Source of the DNA: Stieleria mannarensis
Lineage (GTDB): Bacteria > Planctomycetota > Planctomycetia > Pirellulales > Pirellulaceae
DNA: 64,000 nucleotides
Assembly (NCBI RefSeq): GCF_014154935.1
Contig: NZ_JACEHH010000030.1
Location: 1 to 64,000, forward strand
Direction of reading: 5' to 3'
Both the position numbers and the translations under genes were made by a program. Positions within the stretch are counted from its first letter, which is position 1; each line of letters begins with the position of its first letter. Of this stretch, positions 55,714 through 64,000 are shown in pieces. The notes under the pieces were generated by a model. It was not told where the DNA came from and searched no databases. It saw only the letters and a program-made list of their open reading frames with translations.

Positions 55714-56415
55714 CTACAGGCCCCGGACCAATTCCAGGGTGTGGGATTGGCCGACTTTCAAAACGACGGGTTTGGCGTCGGTTTCGGCGGTCACCTTGTT
55801 GGCCCAGGCCGCGGCGTCTTGTTCGATCGGCGGCCAGGTGTTGTAGTGGGTCGGCAGCACGACGCGGGGTTCGATCAACTTGATCGCTTCGATGCTGTCG
55901 TGGATGCCCATCGTGAACACGTCTCCGATCGGGACGACGGCGACATCGGCACCCCCGGCGTACCATTTCATGTCGCTGTAATACGCGGTGTCGCAGGCGA
56001 AGTAGACGCGGAAGGTTTCAAATTTCATCAGGAAGCCGGCCGCCGAGCCGCCGTAGGATCCGTCCGGCAGACTGCTGCTGTGCAGGGCGGGAACCATCTT
56101 GGCGGTCCCGTCGCCGATCGGGACGTTGCCGCCGACGTTCATCGCCACCACGTCTTCAAAGCCGTGATTCTTTTTGAACCATTCGGCGATCTCCCAGGTC
56201 GCGATCAATTGGGCGCCGGAGTGTTTGACCACCGAGGCGACGTCGCCGACGTGATCGGCGTGGCCGTGCGAGACCAGCACGTGTGTGATGTCCGAGAAAT
56301 CTTCCGCCTTGACTTCGGCTTTCGGATTATCGGCAAAAAACGGATCCAGCAAGATGCGTGCGTCTTTGGTTTCGATCAGCCAGCTTGCGTGGGAGAGCCA
56401 GGTGAGTTTGATCAT
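55714..56415 (-). CDS. Metal-dependent hydrolase (UPF0173, metallo-beta-lactamase fold)
   Basis: The 233-residue protein begins MIKLTWLSHASWLIETKDAR and has the metal site SHGHADH (His50, His52, Asp54, His55) and further ligands in ACDTAYYSD and PTHYNTWPP. It belongs to the UPF0173 (YtkL-like) group. The substrate is not known. trpB lies upstream on the same strand, separated by a repeat element. Confidence 0.93.
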   Translation of the reverse strand: MIKLTWLSHASWLIETKDARILLDPFFADNPKAEVKAEDFSDITHVLVSHGHADHVGDVASVVKHSGAQLIATWEIAEWFKKNHGFEDVVAMNVGGNVPIGDGTAKMVPALHSSSLPDGSYGGSAAGFLMKFETFRVYFACDTAYYSDMKWYAGGADVAVVPIGDVFTMGIHDSIEAIKLIEPRVVLPTHYNTWPPIEQDAAAWANKVTAETDAKPVVLKVGQSHTLELVRGL

Positions 56416-56483
56416 CGGGTTCGATCTTCCTTTTGTTGACGAAGTTTAGAAAGGATAACATCTTCCGCAGTCGCGATGTCCAG

Positions 56484-56622
56484 CTAGGCTTTGTCCCTAA
56501 ATCCGGCACGGGGCGTAGGTGGTAGCGGAATTCGCCAAGAATTTCGGCTTTTCCCGTGTGGACTGCTGCTGCGAGTCGAAAGCCTTGGCGGCTTCCGCTA
56601 CGGGTTGCGGGACAAAGCCTAG
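56484..56622. repeat. Family E ends (CTAGGCT) enclosing a family B element
   Basis: Perfect 14-bp terminal inverted repeats CTAGGCTTTGTCCC (56484-56497) and GGGACAAAGCCTAG (56609-56622) bound a 139-bp element. Inside lies a family B pair (56522-56601). The right end supplies the TAG stop of trpB. Confidence 0.88.
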
Positions 56623-57842
56623 TAATCTTCGCCACGCAATCGAGCGATTTCCATGGCGTCCTTGTCGCCGCGTCCGGACAGGCACACGACCAAGTTTTCG
56701 CTCTTGGGCATTTCGGCGGCCAGCTTCATCGCCTTGGCCAACGCGTGGCTGGATTCCAACGCGGCGATGATGCCTTCGCTGCGGGCCAGTTTGTCAAACG
56801 CGTCCATGGCCTCGGCGTCGCCGCACTGGATGTAGTCGACGCGGCCGGTGTCTTTCCAGTAACTGTGTTCGGGGCCGACGCCGGGGTAGTCCAATCCGGC
56901 ACTCATGCTGTGCACGTCGCAGGTTTGGCCGTCTTCGTCTTGCATCACATAGCTGTAGCTGCCGTGCAACACGCCGGGCGATCCGAACGACATCGGGGCG
57001 GCGTGATCGCCGGGGTTGCTGCCGCGACCGCCGGCTTCGACGCCGACCAAACGCACCCCGTCGTCTTCGATAAAGGGATAGAACATGCCGGCGGCGTTGC
57101 TGCCTCCGCCGACACAAGCAACGACGCAATCGGGCAACTTGCCGAAAACCTCGAGTGATTGGTCACGCGCTTCGCGTCCGATGACGGCTTGGAAATCGCG
57201 GACCATCATCGGGAACGGATGGGGGCCGATCACGCTGCCGATGATGTAGTGGGTGTGTTCGACCGAGGCCATCCAGTCGCGCATCGCTTCGTTGACGGCG
57301 TCGCGGAGCGTTCGCGAGCCGGATTCGACGGGGCTGATCGTCGCGCCCATCAGCCGCATGCTGAACACGTTGGGTTTTTGCCGGCGGATGTCTTCGGCAC
57401 CCATGTAGACCGTGCAGGGCAGCCCGAAGTGGGCGCAGGCGGTCGCGGTGGCCACGCCGTGTTGGCCGGCGCCGGTTTCGGCGATCACACGCGTCTTGCC
57501 CATTCGCAGCGTAAGCAAGGCCTGGCCGAGCGTGTTGTTGATCTTGTGCGCCCCGGTGTGGTTCAGGTCCTCTCGTTTGAGCCAGATCTGGGCCCCCCCG
57601 GCGGCCTCGGTCAGCCGTCGGGCATGGTAAAACGGGCTGGGGCGGCCGACGAAGGTTTTCAGCAGGCCGTCAAGTTCCTGCTGAAACGCCGTATCTTTCT
57701 TGGCCAGTTCGTATTCCTGGGCCAATTGATCGAGTGCCCGGGTCAGCGTTTCGGGGACGAATCGACCGCCGAAATCGCCGAATCGGCCTTTTGCGTCCGG
57801 GACCGATGCCGTGGCGGGTGATCGGGAAGGAGCACTGCTCAT
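56619..57842 (-). CDS. trpB: Tryptophan synthase beta chain
   Basis: TrpB joins indole and serine to make tryptophan. The 407-residue protein has the PLP lysine Lys100 (HTGAHKINN), the phosphate-binding GGGSNAAG loop and the start [11 protein letters not shown] typical of TrpB1. The ATG at 57842 is chosen; a TTG at 57857 is in frame. No trpA or other trp gene is next to it. The stop codon lies in a family E element end. Confidence 0.96.
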   Translation of the reverse strand: MSSAPSRSPATASVPDAKGRFGDFGGRFVPETLTRALDQLAQEYELAKKDTAFQQELDGLLKTFVGRPSPFYHARRLTEAAGGAQIWLKREDLNHTGAHKINNTLGQALLTLRMGKTRVIAETGAGQHGVATATACAHFGLPCTVYMGAEDIRRQKPNVFSMRLMGATISPVESGSRTLRDAVNEAMRDWMASVEHTHYIIGSVIGPHPFPMMVRDFQAVIGREARDQSLEVFGKLPDCVVACVGGGSNAAGMFYPFIEDDGVRLVGVEAGGRGSNPGDHAAPMSFGSPGVLHGSYSYVMQDEDGQTCDVHSMSAGLDYPGVGPEHSYWKDTGRVDYIQCGDAEAMDAFDKLARSEGIIAALESSHALAKAMKLAAEMPKSENLVVCLSGRGDKDAMEIARLRGEDY

Positions 57843-57977
57843 CGTAGGTTTTGCCAAAAAGGTATGCTTCCGTAGTTCAAGTTCATCATCTTCACCCGGC
57901 GGTCCAACTTGGTCAACGCGACGAATCCACGCCCGACCCGATTCGGTCGGATTGCCGATGCCGCGATCGGCACGGTG

Positions 57978-58823
57978 ATGGGAGTCGACTACAGCGGCGC
58001 GGCCCAGGCCGGGAAAACGGCGTGGATCGCGGAATTAGCCGCTGCCGGACCACTGCGAGTGGCTGACGACGCGCCGCGTTTCCGGCTCGCATCCTTGCAT
58101 CCGCTGGGCCGGCTGGCCGGTGGTGACGACCGCGACCGCGTCAACCGCTACTTGGTCGACCGCATTTCAACGCAATCGGAAACGGTTTGGGGATGCGATT
58201 TTCCGTTCGGATTGCCGATCGAATTGAACCTCGGCGACTGGCGGGAACAATTGTCACACGCCAGCGAGTTCGATGGTTCGGCCAAAGAATTCGGCCGGTC
58301 GCTGGTTGAACGGACCGAGCAGGCGCTGGGGACCAAACACGTTCGCCGCACCACGGATCGGGAAACGCAAACGCCGTTTGATTGTTACCACTACCGGATC
58401 ATCTACCAAACCTTTCACGGCATGCGGGACGTGTTGGCCGAGCTGGTCGCCGATCGCAATGTCGCCGTGTTGCCGTTTCAATATGCCAAAGCGGGCCGTG
58501 GAGTGGCGTCGTCGATTCTGGTCGAGGCATGTCCCTCGTCGACCCTAAAGCGATTGGAATTGCCGCACCAGCGTTACAAGCGGTCCGGTGGGAAGCCGCC
58601 GGAAGAGACACACAAGCGGACGCGACGAACGATCCTGAAAACGGTCTCGAGCTACGTCGAAATCTCGGCCCATCGACGGCGCGTGATCATGAACGATCCC
58701 GGCGGCGATGCACTCGACGCGGTGCTGGCGGGGCTGGGGGCGTGGTTGGGGGTGACGCGAGCCGACCATCGCGCGATCCAGGCCCACCCACGGTATCGGC
58801 GTGAAGGGTTTGTGTATTGTTAG
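57978..58823 (+). CDS. DUF429 family protein (RNase H-like fold)
   Basis: The 281-residue protein has the DUF429 markers [20 protein letters not shown] and [17 protein letters not shown]. These place acidic residues as in RNase H-like nucleases, and the family is predicted to be a nuclease of unknown role. The ATG at 57978 starts the conserved domain; the frame extends upstream to a TTG at 57909. It is divergent from trpB. Confidence 0.85.
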   Translation: MGVDYSGAAQAGKTAWIAELAAAGPLRVADDAPRFRLASLHPLGRLAGGDDRDRVNRYLVDRISTQSETVWGCDFPFGLPIELNLGDWREQLSHASEFDGSAKEFGRSLVERTEQALGTKHVRRTTDRETQTPFDCYHYRIIYQTFHGMRDVLAELVADRNVAVLPFQYAKAGRGVASSILVEACPSSTLKRLELPHQRYKRSGGKPPEETHKRTRRTILKTVSSYVEISAHRRRVIMNDPGGDALDAVLAGLGAWLGVTRADHRAIQAHPRYRREGFVYC

Positions 58824-59024
58824 GCGTGGGGTAAGCATCCTGCTTGCCGTCTTGCCCGCGTTGGATTCTTGTTGACGCGTCAAAAACGGTTGAATGAGCC
58901 CGTTGATTCAGCCATGACTTGCAATCGCGAGCCACATTGAAGGGGGGCTATTCCCAGCGTTGACCGGCAGCCCTTTCGAGCAACCGACGACGATCGCTGT
59001 TTAGTGTTGTGTCGTTGAGATCCG

Positions 59025-59501
59025 TTAGCGGGGGTAGGTGCTCTGAATGATAATGGCGAGTTGTTCCGACCCTGCAAGTTCTCCGGTTTCTGAGAGTAAT
59101 TGTTCCCTGATCCGCTCAAACTTTTCCTTCAGCGATTCGCCACTTACTGGATTGCCATGAAACTTCGGTTCTATTCCCAGTAGTCTGCCGGTCGTGATTA
59201 CCACGTCAACAAACTGATCGACGAATTCAAACGGGACTGATGCAAAAAGGTACTTCATCAGAAGCGTGTCCCATTCTCCTTCGTCAAATCCAAAAACTTC
59301 GTCTCCATCGAGCTGGCACTCGACTTCGACAATGGACGGATGTTGCCAGGGGGGAACGTTGTCCGACCGGTCAAGGCTTACCGTATCGTCATGCAGCGCA
59401 AAACCTTGAGATGTAAACGTAGGCAAGAGTTCCGCGAGAGGTCGACGCGTACTTGAGCGAAACGCAACGACTTCTTGTTCATGAAGGTATTCGAAAGTCA
59501 T
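59025..59501 (-). CDS. Candidate immunity protein of the Hint/HNH toxin
   Basis: The 158-residue acidic, soluble protein (MTFEYLHEQEVVAF) has no recognised family. Its ATG overlaps the stop of the toxin gene (TGATG), the usual arrangement for a toxin and its immunity protein. Acidic patches such as DGDEVFGFDEGEWD suit binding to a basic nuclease domain. The role rests on context. Confidence 0.7.
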   Translation of the reverse strand: MTFEYLHEQEVVAFRSSTRRPLAELLPTFTSQGFALHDDTVSLDRSDNVPPWQHPSIVEVECQLDGDEVFGFDEGEWDTLLMKYLFASVPFEFVDQFVDVVITTGRLLGIEPKFHGNPVSGESLKEKFERIREQLLSETGELAGSEQLAIIIQSTYPR

Positions 59502-60718
59502 CAACGTATTCCTCTTTTAACGGTAATTCCTGGAACACGCCGAAATGGATCCACTTCACCGTGCCAGTCGGGGGTTAGCTCGCGAAGATTTAGTGGGCTG
59601 TTGTCGGTCGTGTGACGTTGAGGGTCGACATGGTGTAATTCGCGAGATTCCCAATTTCCTGTGCGTGGGTTGTAGTCCATCGGGGCATTTCCTCTACGCA
59701 TCTCAGCCAATTGTGAAGGAGAGAATTCACCGCTGTTTTTGGCAGCTTGGTAGCGGTTCTTCCAATACCGAGACTGTACTGTTTCCCACGAAGGAGCAGT
59801 GCCATCAGGTAGCGGCTTGTCGATCGCCTCGCCACGTTGCCAGCGTTTAAACGTAACGGACCCGTCTGCGACACCATCTGAAGCAGCTTTCCCAAAGACC
59901 TGATCGAACTTCTCGCTGTATGCTGCGGTGGATCCCGCTTGCGATTTGCCTTTCGGTGTCGCCGCCTTCGGGACGCGGCAGCCGGCCTCCAGCCCATTAT
60001 GAGTCCAAACGCCTCCGGGAGAATCCCCCACTCGAAACGAGTGGGTCTCCTCGACCTCAATGTTGCGCAGCTCGCATTGTTTGGCGTACGGAGCGGTGAT
60101 CGACTCGATCCGTGCTGGCGATCCATCGCCGCTGGCCATCTTGTCGCCGACCTTGAAATTCGAGATCGGTTGCCATGACTGCGATTCAACGGACCAGAAA
60201 CAATGCTCCGGAGTGGTTTCGATCCAGTCGCCACCTGCGACCTGGAACGCGATGACCTGAAACAGACCGGTATACCTCACGGTGCCGAGGACGCGAGGAT
60301 TGGTTTCCCCCGAGCGCGATCGCTCCGCTACAAACGGCTCCCACTCGACAGGCTCACTGACCTCGGAGACCACCGCGATGGCTCCGTCCTCGATGAAGAA
60401 TTGATCACCGGCAGCCAGAAACCGTGCTGCCAGGACCGTTCCGCCAACCATCACCACCGGAGTGTCGGCCGGATACGAATAGCTGACTTCTGCTTCGCAG
60501 TTGTGGTAGCGAATGCTGTAATTCACCCTCACTCGAGTGACAGCAGCGGCGGCGGTCTTCGGCGATGAAGCCGTCAGCGAAACGCCGTCGCTTCCGATGC
60601 GCTCTCGCGATGGAATTCCCGGATCCGATGCACGGTTTTTTCTCGAACAACAATGTTTGTATTTCTTGCCACTGCCGCACGGGCATTTACTGTTGCGAGG
60701 GATTCGCGAAGTGGTCAT
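59501..60718 (-). CDS. Polymorphic toxin: SEC-C, Hint-like and HNH-type nuclease domains
   Basis: The 405-residue protein has three parts. Residues 9-26 form a SEC-C zinc motif (CPCGSGKKYKHCC). Residues about 85-241 look like a pretoxin Hint domain (WIETTPEHCFWSV, FKVGDKMASGDGSPARIESI, EVEETHSFRV, ending VWTHN). Residues about 310-405 resemble an HNH/endonuclease VII-type toxin tip (SRELHHVDPQ, then NLRELTPDWHGEVD). The splicing Cys expected at the Hint start (near residue 90) is not seen. There is no signal peptide. The small gene downstream overlaps its stop and is the likely immunity gene. The ATG at 60718 is chosen over a TTG at 60745. A SEC-C start is unusual for such toxins. Confidence 0.8.
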   Translation of the reverse strand: MTTSRIPRNSKCPCGSGKKYKHCCSRKNRASDPGIPSRERIGSDGVSLTASSPKTAAAAVTRVRVNYSIRYHNCEAEVSYSYPADTPVVMVGGTVLAARFLAAGDQFFIEDGAIAVVSEVSEPVEWEPFVAERSRSGETNPRVLGTVRYTGLFQVIAFQVAGGDWIETTPEHCFWSVESQSWQPISNFKVGDKMASGDGSPARIESITAPYAKQCELRNIEVEETHSFRVGDSPGGVWTHNGLEAGCRVPKAATPKGKSQAGSTAAYSEKFDQVFGKAASDGVADGSVTFKRWQRGEAIDKPLPDGTAPSWETVQSRYWKNRYQAAKNSGEFSPSQLAEMRRGNAPMDYNPRTGNWESRELHHVDPQRHTTDNSPLNLRELTPDWHGEVDPFRRVPGITVKRGIR

Positions 60719-60997
60719 TGCAGCCTGTTTGGCCTTGAGCAGCAAACGAATGCTCGAAGCTGGTCGAACATGCCATGAATTCGTGAAGCTAGGATTTTTC
60801 TGCGAGTTGTCGGCGTGATTCCCAGCGGGGGGGTGGTCATTCTATCGGGCAACGTGCTGTAGCGGGGCGCAGTTGAACAACGACCAACAAGCGGGTGAAT
60901 GCAGAGCGGAACGCGGCCCGGATTCTTGACGCACGTCGCGGCCAAAGCGTACGGTGGGCGTCATGCAACGCATGGTGTACGGAATGGGAGCGTCGTG

Positions 60998-61906
60998 ATG
61001 CCGGAATTACCTGAAGTCGAAACGATGCGTCGTGGGGTGTTGCCGATCGTGGGGCATCGGATCGTCGCCGCCGAACGTCCGCCGTGCGGTCGCAAGCCGA
61101 TTTTGTTTCAGCCGGCGATCGCCCAATTTGATCGTCGCGTCCGCGACCGCCGGATCAGCGGGATCGATCGGTTGGGGAAACGCGTGATCATTGAACTGGA
61201 AGACGACCAGGCGATCGTGATCGAGCCGCGGATGACGGGCTTGGTGCTGCTGGCGGACCCGCCGGGGCCGGAGCACTTGCGATTGAGATTGACCTTGGCC
61301 GGGGATCGCTGCGAGGAAATGCTGTTTTGGGACCGCCGCGGGCTGGGCACGGTGCGATTGTTGACGGCCGAACAATTGCGCCGCGACGTCCGCGACCGAC
61401 TGGGACCTGACGCGACAAAGATTTCCGCGGAACAGTTGCGCGAGAATCTGCGGCACAGTCGCCGGGTGATCAAAGTCGGCTTGCTAGACCAGGCGGCCGT
61501 GGCGGGCATCGGAAACCTGTACGCGGCGGAGATTCTGTTTGTCGCCGGCGTCGATCCACGCACCCGCTGCGACAAGCTCAGCCGGCCGCAGTGGCAACGG
61601 ATCCACGCCGGGATCGGACTGGTGCTGGGCGAGGCGATCGAGCACGAGGGCAGCACGCTTTCCGACGGAACCTACCGCAACGCGCTCAACAACGAAGGCA
61701 GCTATCAGAACTATCATCGGGTCTACGACCGGGCCGGATTGGGGTGTGGACGTTGCCGGGCGGGGGTGATTCGCCGAATCGTCCAAGCCCAGCGGAGTAC
61801 GTTTTTTTGTCCGATTTGTCAGCGGAAAACGGGGCGACATGCGTCGGTCGGCGGATTCGAAGTTTCGCCCGCGGCCGGCAGTGCGGTACAATCGGAACGT
61901 TGCTGA
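60998..61906 (+). CDS. mutM: Formamidopyrimidine-DNA glycosylase
   Basis: MutM removes oxidised guanine from DNA. The 302-residue protein starts with the catalytic PELPEVE after Met1 and ends with the zinc-finger motif (CGRCRAGVIRR, FFCPICQ). The ATG at 60998 is fixed by the need for Pro2 at the N-terminus. An extra 20 to 30 residues follow the zinc finger. It stands alone on the plus strand. Confidence 0.95.
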   Translation: MPELPEVETMRRGVLPIVGHRIVAAERPPCGRKPILFQPAIAQFDRRVRDRRISGIDRLGKRVIIELEDDQAIVIEPRMTGLVLLADPPGPEHLRLRLTLAGDRCEEMLFWDRRGLGTVRLLTAEQLRRDVRDRLGPDATKISAEQLRENLRHSRRVIKVGLLDQAAVAGIGNLYAAEILFVAGVDPRTRCDKLSRPQWQRIHAGIGLVLGEAIEHEGSTLSDGTYRNALNNEGSYQNYHRVYDRAGLGCGRCRAGVIRRIVQAQRSTFFCPICQRKTGRHASVGGFEVSPAAGSAVQSERC

Positions 61907-61934
61907 CCGGAGTTGAGACAAACCGCTCCCTGCC

Positions 61935-62137
61935 GAGGTCGTGCGGTTTTTAATCTTCGAAATTACAAGACCTTACGAATTCACCCTCCCTCTGGGAGGG
62001 TCGCGGAGGAGTAGACGACGACGCGGGGAGGGGCTGCGGTGGCTCGGATCCACCCAAACGCCACGAATCGACCCTCCCCTCGCTACGCTCGACCCTCCCT
62101 TCCAGGGAGGGTTAATTCCAAAGACCGCATGACCTCC
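61935..62137. repeat. GGAGGTCGTGCGG-ended element, copy 1
   Basis: A left end GAGGTCGTGCGGTTTTTAA (61935-61953) and an inverse right end AAAGACCGCATGACCTCC (62120-62137) enclose ACCCTCCC / GGGAGGGT pairs. A related element lies at 63313-63540, so both flank the Tat-exported cyclase-fold gene. Confidence 0.7.
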
Positions 62138-62226
62138 ACATGGGAGGGCGAAATTGTCGTGGAGTGTTTTCCCGGCGACAGATTGTCCCACGATTGCTTT
62201 TTAGACCACTGCCTTTTGGAATCACG

Positions 62227-63285
62227 ATGCCGATTTCATCCAACCGACGCGACTGGTTTCGCAAGTCCGCCCTACTGGCCGCCGGCGGATCGCTGGCCGC
62301 ATCGTCGCTCGGGCCTCGACCGGGTTATGCCGCGGCACGCAACGCGTCTTGGGAGACGGCGACGCAAAAGGCGCTCGCTTGGCTGGCGCGAACCCAGTCC
62401 TCGCGGGGGCACTGGAACACCCAGGTCTATCCGACGGCGATGGCCGCCTTGGCCGGCACGGCGATGATCGGCAGCGGTTCGACGACGACGCAGGGGCCGT
62501 ACGCCAAGGAGATCGCGCGGACGTCGGATTTTCTGATCAGCAAAAGCCGCGACAACGGGTTGATCGGCGACCCCAAGACGGATCAGCGTTACACCTATGG
62601 GCACGGCTTTGCGATGTTGTTTCTGTCGCAGGTCTTGGGCGAAGAAGGTTTATTGGATCGTCGCCGCGAGATCGTCGATGTGCTGACGCGGGCGGTCGAG
62701 TTCAGCGGCAACGCCCAAACCGCGGCCGGCGGTTGGGGATACGTGTCGGCGGCCGAGGGCAATGATTTCGACGAAGGCTCCACGACGATCACCCAGGTCC
62801 AGGGGCTGCGCGGTTGCCGCAATGCCGGGATCCCGGTCAGCGGCGACGTGATCGATCGTGCCAAAGAATACATCTATGGCTGCAAGAACAAGGACGGCGG
62901 GATCAGCTACAGCAGCCGTCAACGCGGCAACAGCCGTCCGGCGATCACCGCGGCGGCATTGGCGGCGCTGTACAACGCCGGCGACTATGACAGCGAGCAC
63001 GTCCCGGAGATGCTGGAGTACACCAAGAAGGAGCTGCACGGGATCAGCGACGGCGCCCGCGCGTTCGGTCATTGGCACTACACGTACTTGTATTACAGCC
63101 AGGTCGTTTATCGCCAGGGCGACGAGTTGTGGCAGCCGTTCCGGACCAAGTTGTACGAACGCATCACCAGCCAGCAGCGTCCGGAGGGAAATTGGGAAGG
63201 CCAAATTCATCCGGTCTATGTGACCGCGTGCAACTTGATCATGTTGCAATTGGATTACGGTTACTTGCCGATCTATCAACGGTAG
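62227..63285 (+). CDS. Tat-exported squalene-cyclase-fold protein
   Basis: The 352-residue protein has a twin-arginine signal (NRRDWFRKSALLAAGG, cleavage near GYAAA). Prenyltransferase/squalene-oxidase-type alpha-toroid repeats follow (WLARTQSSRGHWNTQVYPTA, GGWGYVSAAEGNDFDEGSTT, CKNKDGGISYSSR). As in the large protein at 14-16.8 kb, no DxDD motif was recognised, so a binding role or another chemistry is possible. The ATG at 62227 starts the Tat signal. It is the second protein of this fold in the window. Confidence 0.87.
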   Translation: MPISSNRRDWFRKSALLAAGGSLAASSLGPRPGYAAARNASWETATQKALAWLARTQSSRGHWNTQVYPTAMAALAGTAMIGSGSTTTQGPYAKEIARTSDFLISKSRDNGLIGDPKTDQRYTYGHGFAMLFLSQVLGEEGLLDRRREIVDVLTRAVEFSGNAQTAAGGWGYVSAAEGNDFDEGSTTITQVQGLRGCRNAGIPVSGDVIDRAKEYIYGCKNKDGGISYSSRQRGNSRPAITAAALAALYNAGDYDSEHVPEMLEYTKKELHGISDGARAFGHWHYTYLYYSQVVYRQGDELWQPFRTKLYERITSQQRPEGNWEGQIHPVYVTACNLIMLQLDYGYLPIYQR

Positions 63286-63312
63286 TGCTTTCTAAAAGCC
63301 ACTCTCCCGGCA

Positions 63313-63540
63313 GGAGGTCGTACGGTTTTCGGGACTTCACCCTCCCTGGCAGGAGGTCGTGCGGTTTTTGGGAATTCACCCTCTCTGGCAGGGAGGGTCG
63401 ATTCGTGGTGTTTGAGTTTAACTGAGCCACAACAAACCCTCCCCGCTCCGAGCGTAAACTCCTCCGCAACCCTCCCAGCGCGAGGGTGAAGGCGTAAGCG
63501 CCTGCTAGATCAAAGGTTAAAAACCGCACGTCCTCGCAGG
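63313..63540. repeat. GGAGGTCGTGCGG-ended element, copy 2
   Basis: AGGAGGTCGTACGGTTTTCG near 63312 and AGGAGGTCGTGCGGTTTTTG at 63351 repeat with a 39-bp period. The inverse end AAAAACCGCACGTCCTCGC lies at 63519-63537. The right end supplies the last codons and TAA stop of the desaturase gene. Confidence 0.7.
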
Positions 63541-64000
63541 CAGTGGTGTCAGTTGCGGCTTTCGAGCGAGGGTCTTTCGTGCGACCGCAAACCAGCTGGA
63601 TTGTTGCAAATCACGGTACGGGGACCCGACCGGCAGCGTTTGCATCAGGTATTGATCGGCCGCCCGCAGGTTGTGATACGGCAGAGAGGGAAACAGGTGA
63701 TGCAGGGCGTGAAAGCGAATCGAGAAGGGATACAGTAACCAAGTGAAAAAATCGCGGCCGGTAAAATTGCAAGAGTCATGCAGGTGTTCCGATGCCGTCA
63801 TCTTTGTCCCGTCGCTTTCGAAGTGATGATCGGCCAGCAGCCTTAGTTGATTGAGCAACAGGACGCTGATGCCGAGCGAGTAGAGCATGGGGATTCTGGT
63901 CCAATGGTTGATGCCCAACAACACGAGTGCCGGAATCAACGTGGCACGGATGCAAGTCAAGATTTCGACTGCCGTGATGCGGCGCCGATCGGCCGCGGAG
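63517..64000 (-). CDS. Fatty acid desaturase, C-terminal part (truncated by window end)
   Basis: The reading frame is open to the end of the window, so the N-terminus lies beyond it. The visible 161 residues include histidine motifs typical of membrane desaturases (HHFESDG, EHLHDSCNF and RFHALHHLFP). The last residues (PARTCGF) and the TAA stop come from the repeat element end. Confidence 0.85.
   Translation of the reverse strand, partial: SAADRRRITAVEILTCIRATLIPALVLLGINHWTRIPMLYSLGISVLLLNQLRLLADHHFESDGTKMTASEHLHDSCNFTGRDFFTWLLYPFSIRFHALHHLFPSLPYHNLRAADQYLMQTLPVGSPYRDLQQSSWFAVARKTLARKPQLTPLPARTCGF

Overview
The window reads as chromosomal DNA of a planctomycete, most likely a Rhodopirellula-like member of the Pirellulales. 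This is inferred from a DUF1559 prepilin-like protein, a PEP-CTERM protein, a FlgM-like protein starting MQIYGP, large ExbB/ExbD-type clusters, squalene-cyclase-fold proteins and many short palindromic intergenic elements. No rRNA, tRNA, phage or transposase gene was recognised.

Layout. 0.2-3.6 kb: transglutaminase-like protein plus ATP-grasp/alpha-E protein (minus strand). 4-7.1 kb: prmC and prfA (overlapping), rpmE, and a secreted fasciclin-domain protein (minus). 7.7-8.7 kb: a sugar-nucleotide epimerase. 8.9-23 kb: a long plus-strand envelope-energisation region. It holds a giant TPR protein, ExbB and ExbD, a membrane-anchored cyclase-fold protein, a second ExbB-like channel with a coiled-coil tail, and two overlapping single-span partner proteins. 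23.9-25.2 kb: purD (minus). 25.7-31.7 kb: a blue-copper protein and a cytochrome oxidase maturation operon (dihaem cytochrome c, small membrane protein, ctaA, ctaB, SCO1, DUF420). 32-35 kb: kdsB-pyrG-DUF1844 (minus).

35.0-37.2 kb: a cobalamin riboswitch stands in front of a DUF1559 prepilin-like gene and a DUF4465-like PEP-CTERM gene. I read this as a B12-controlled cell-surface module, and it is the most interesting locus here. 37.4-43.6 kb: a short SDR, a Flp pilin, an ABC permease with two overlapping CNNM/CorC proteins, and a small planctomycete-type protein. 44-47.2 kb: TPR lipoprotein, Fur regulator and FlgM-like protein, among repeat elements. 47.9-49.8 kb: four small poorly conserved genes. 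49.8-58.8 kb: spermidine-synthase-like membrane protein, CDF metal transporter, radical SAM protein, Rieske protein, metallo-hydrolase, trpB and a DUF429 protein. 59.0-60.7 kb: a polymorphic toxin (SEC-C, Hint-like, HNH-type) with an overlapping candidate immunity gene. 61-64 kb: mutM, a Tat-exported cyclase-fold protein and a truncated fatty-acid desaturase.

A second theme is the intergenic repeats. At least six inverted-repeat families (called A to F here) recur. Some are nested inside each other, and several end exactly at gene ends so that the repeat supplies the stop codon of the neighbouring gene.
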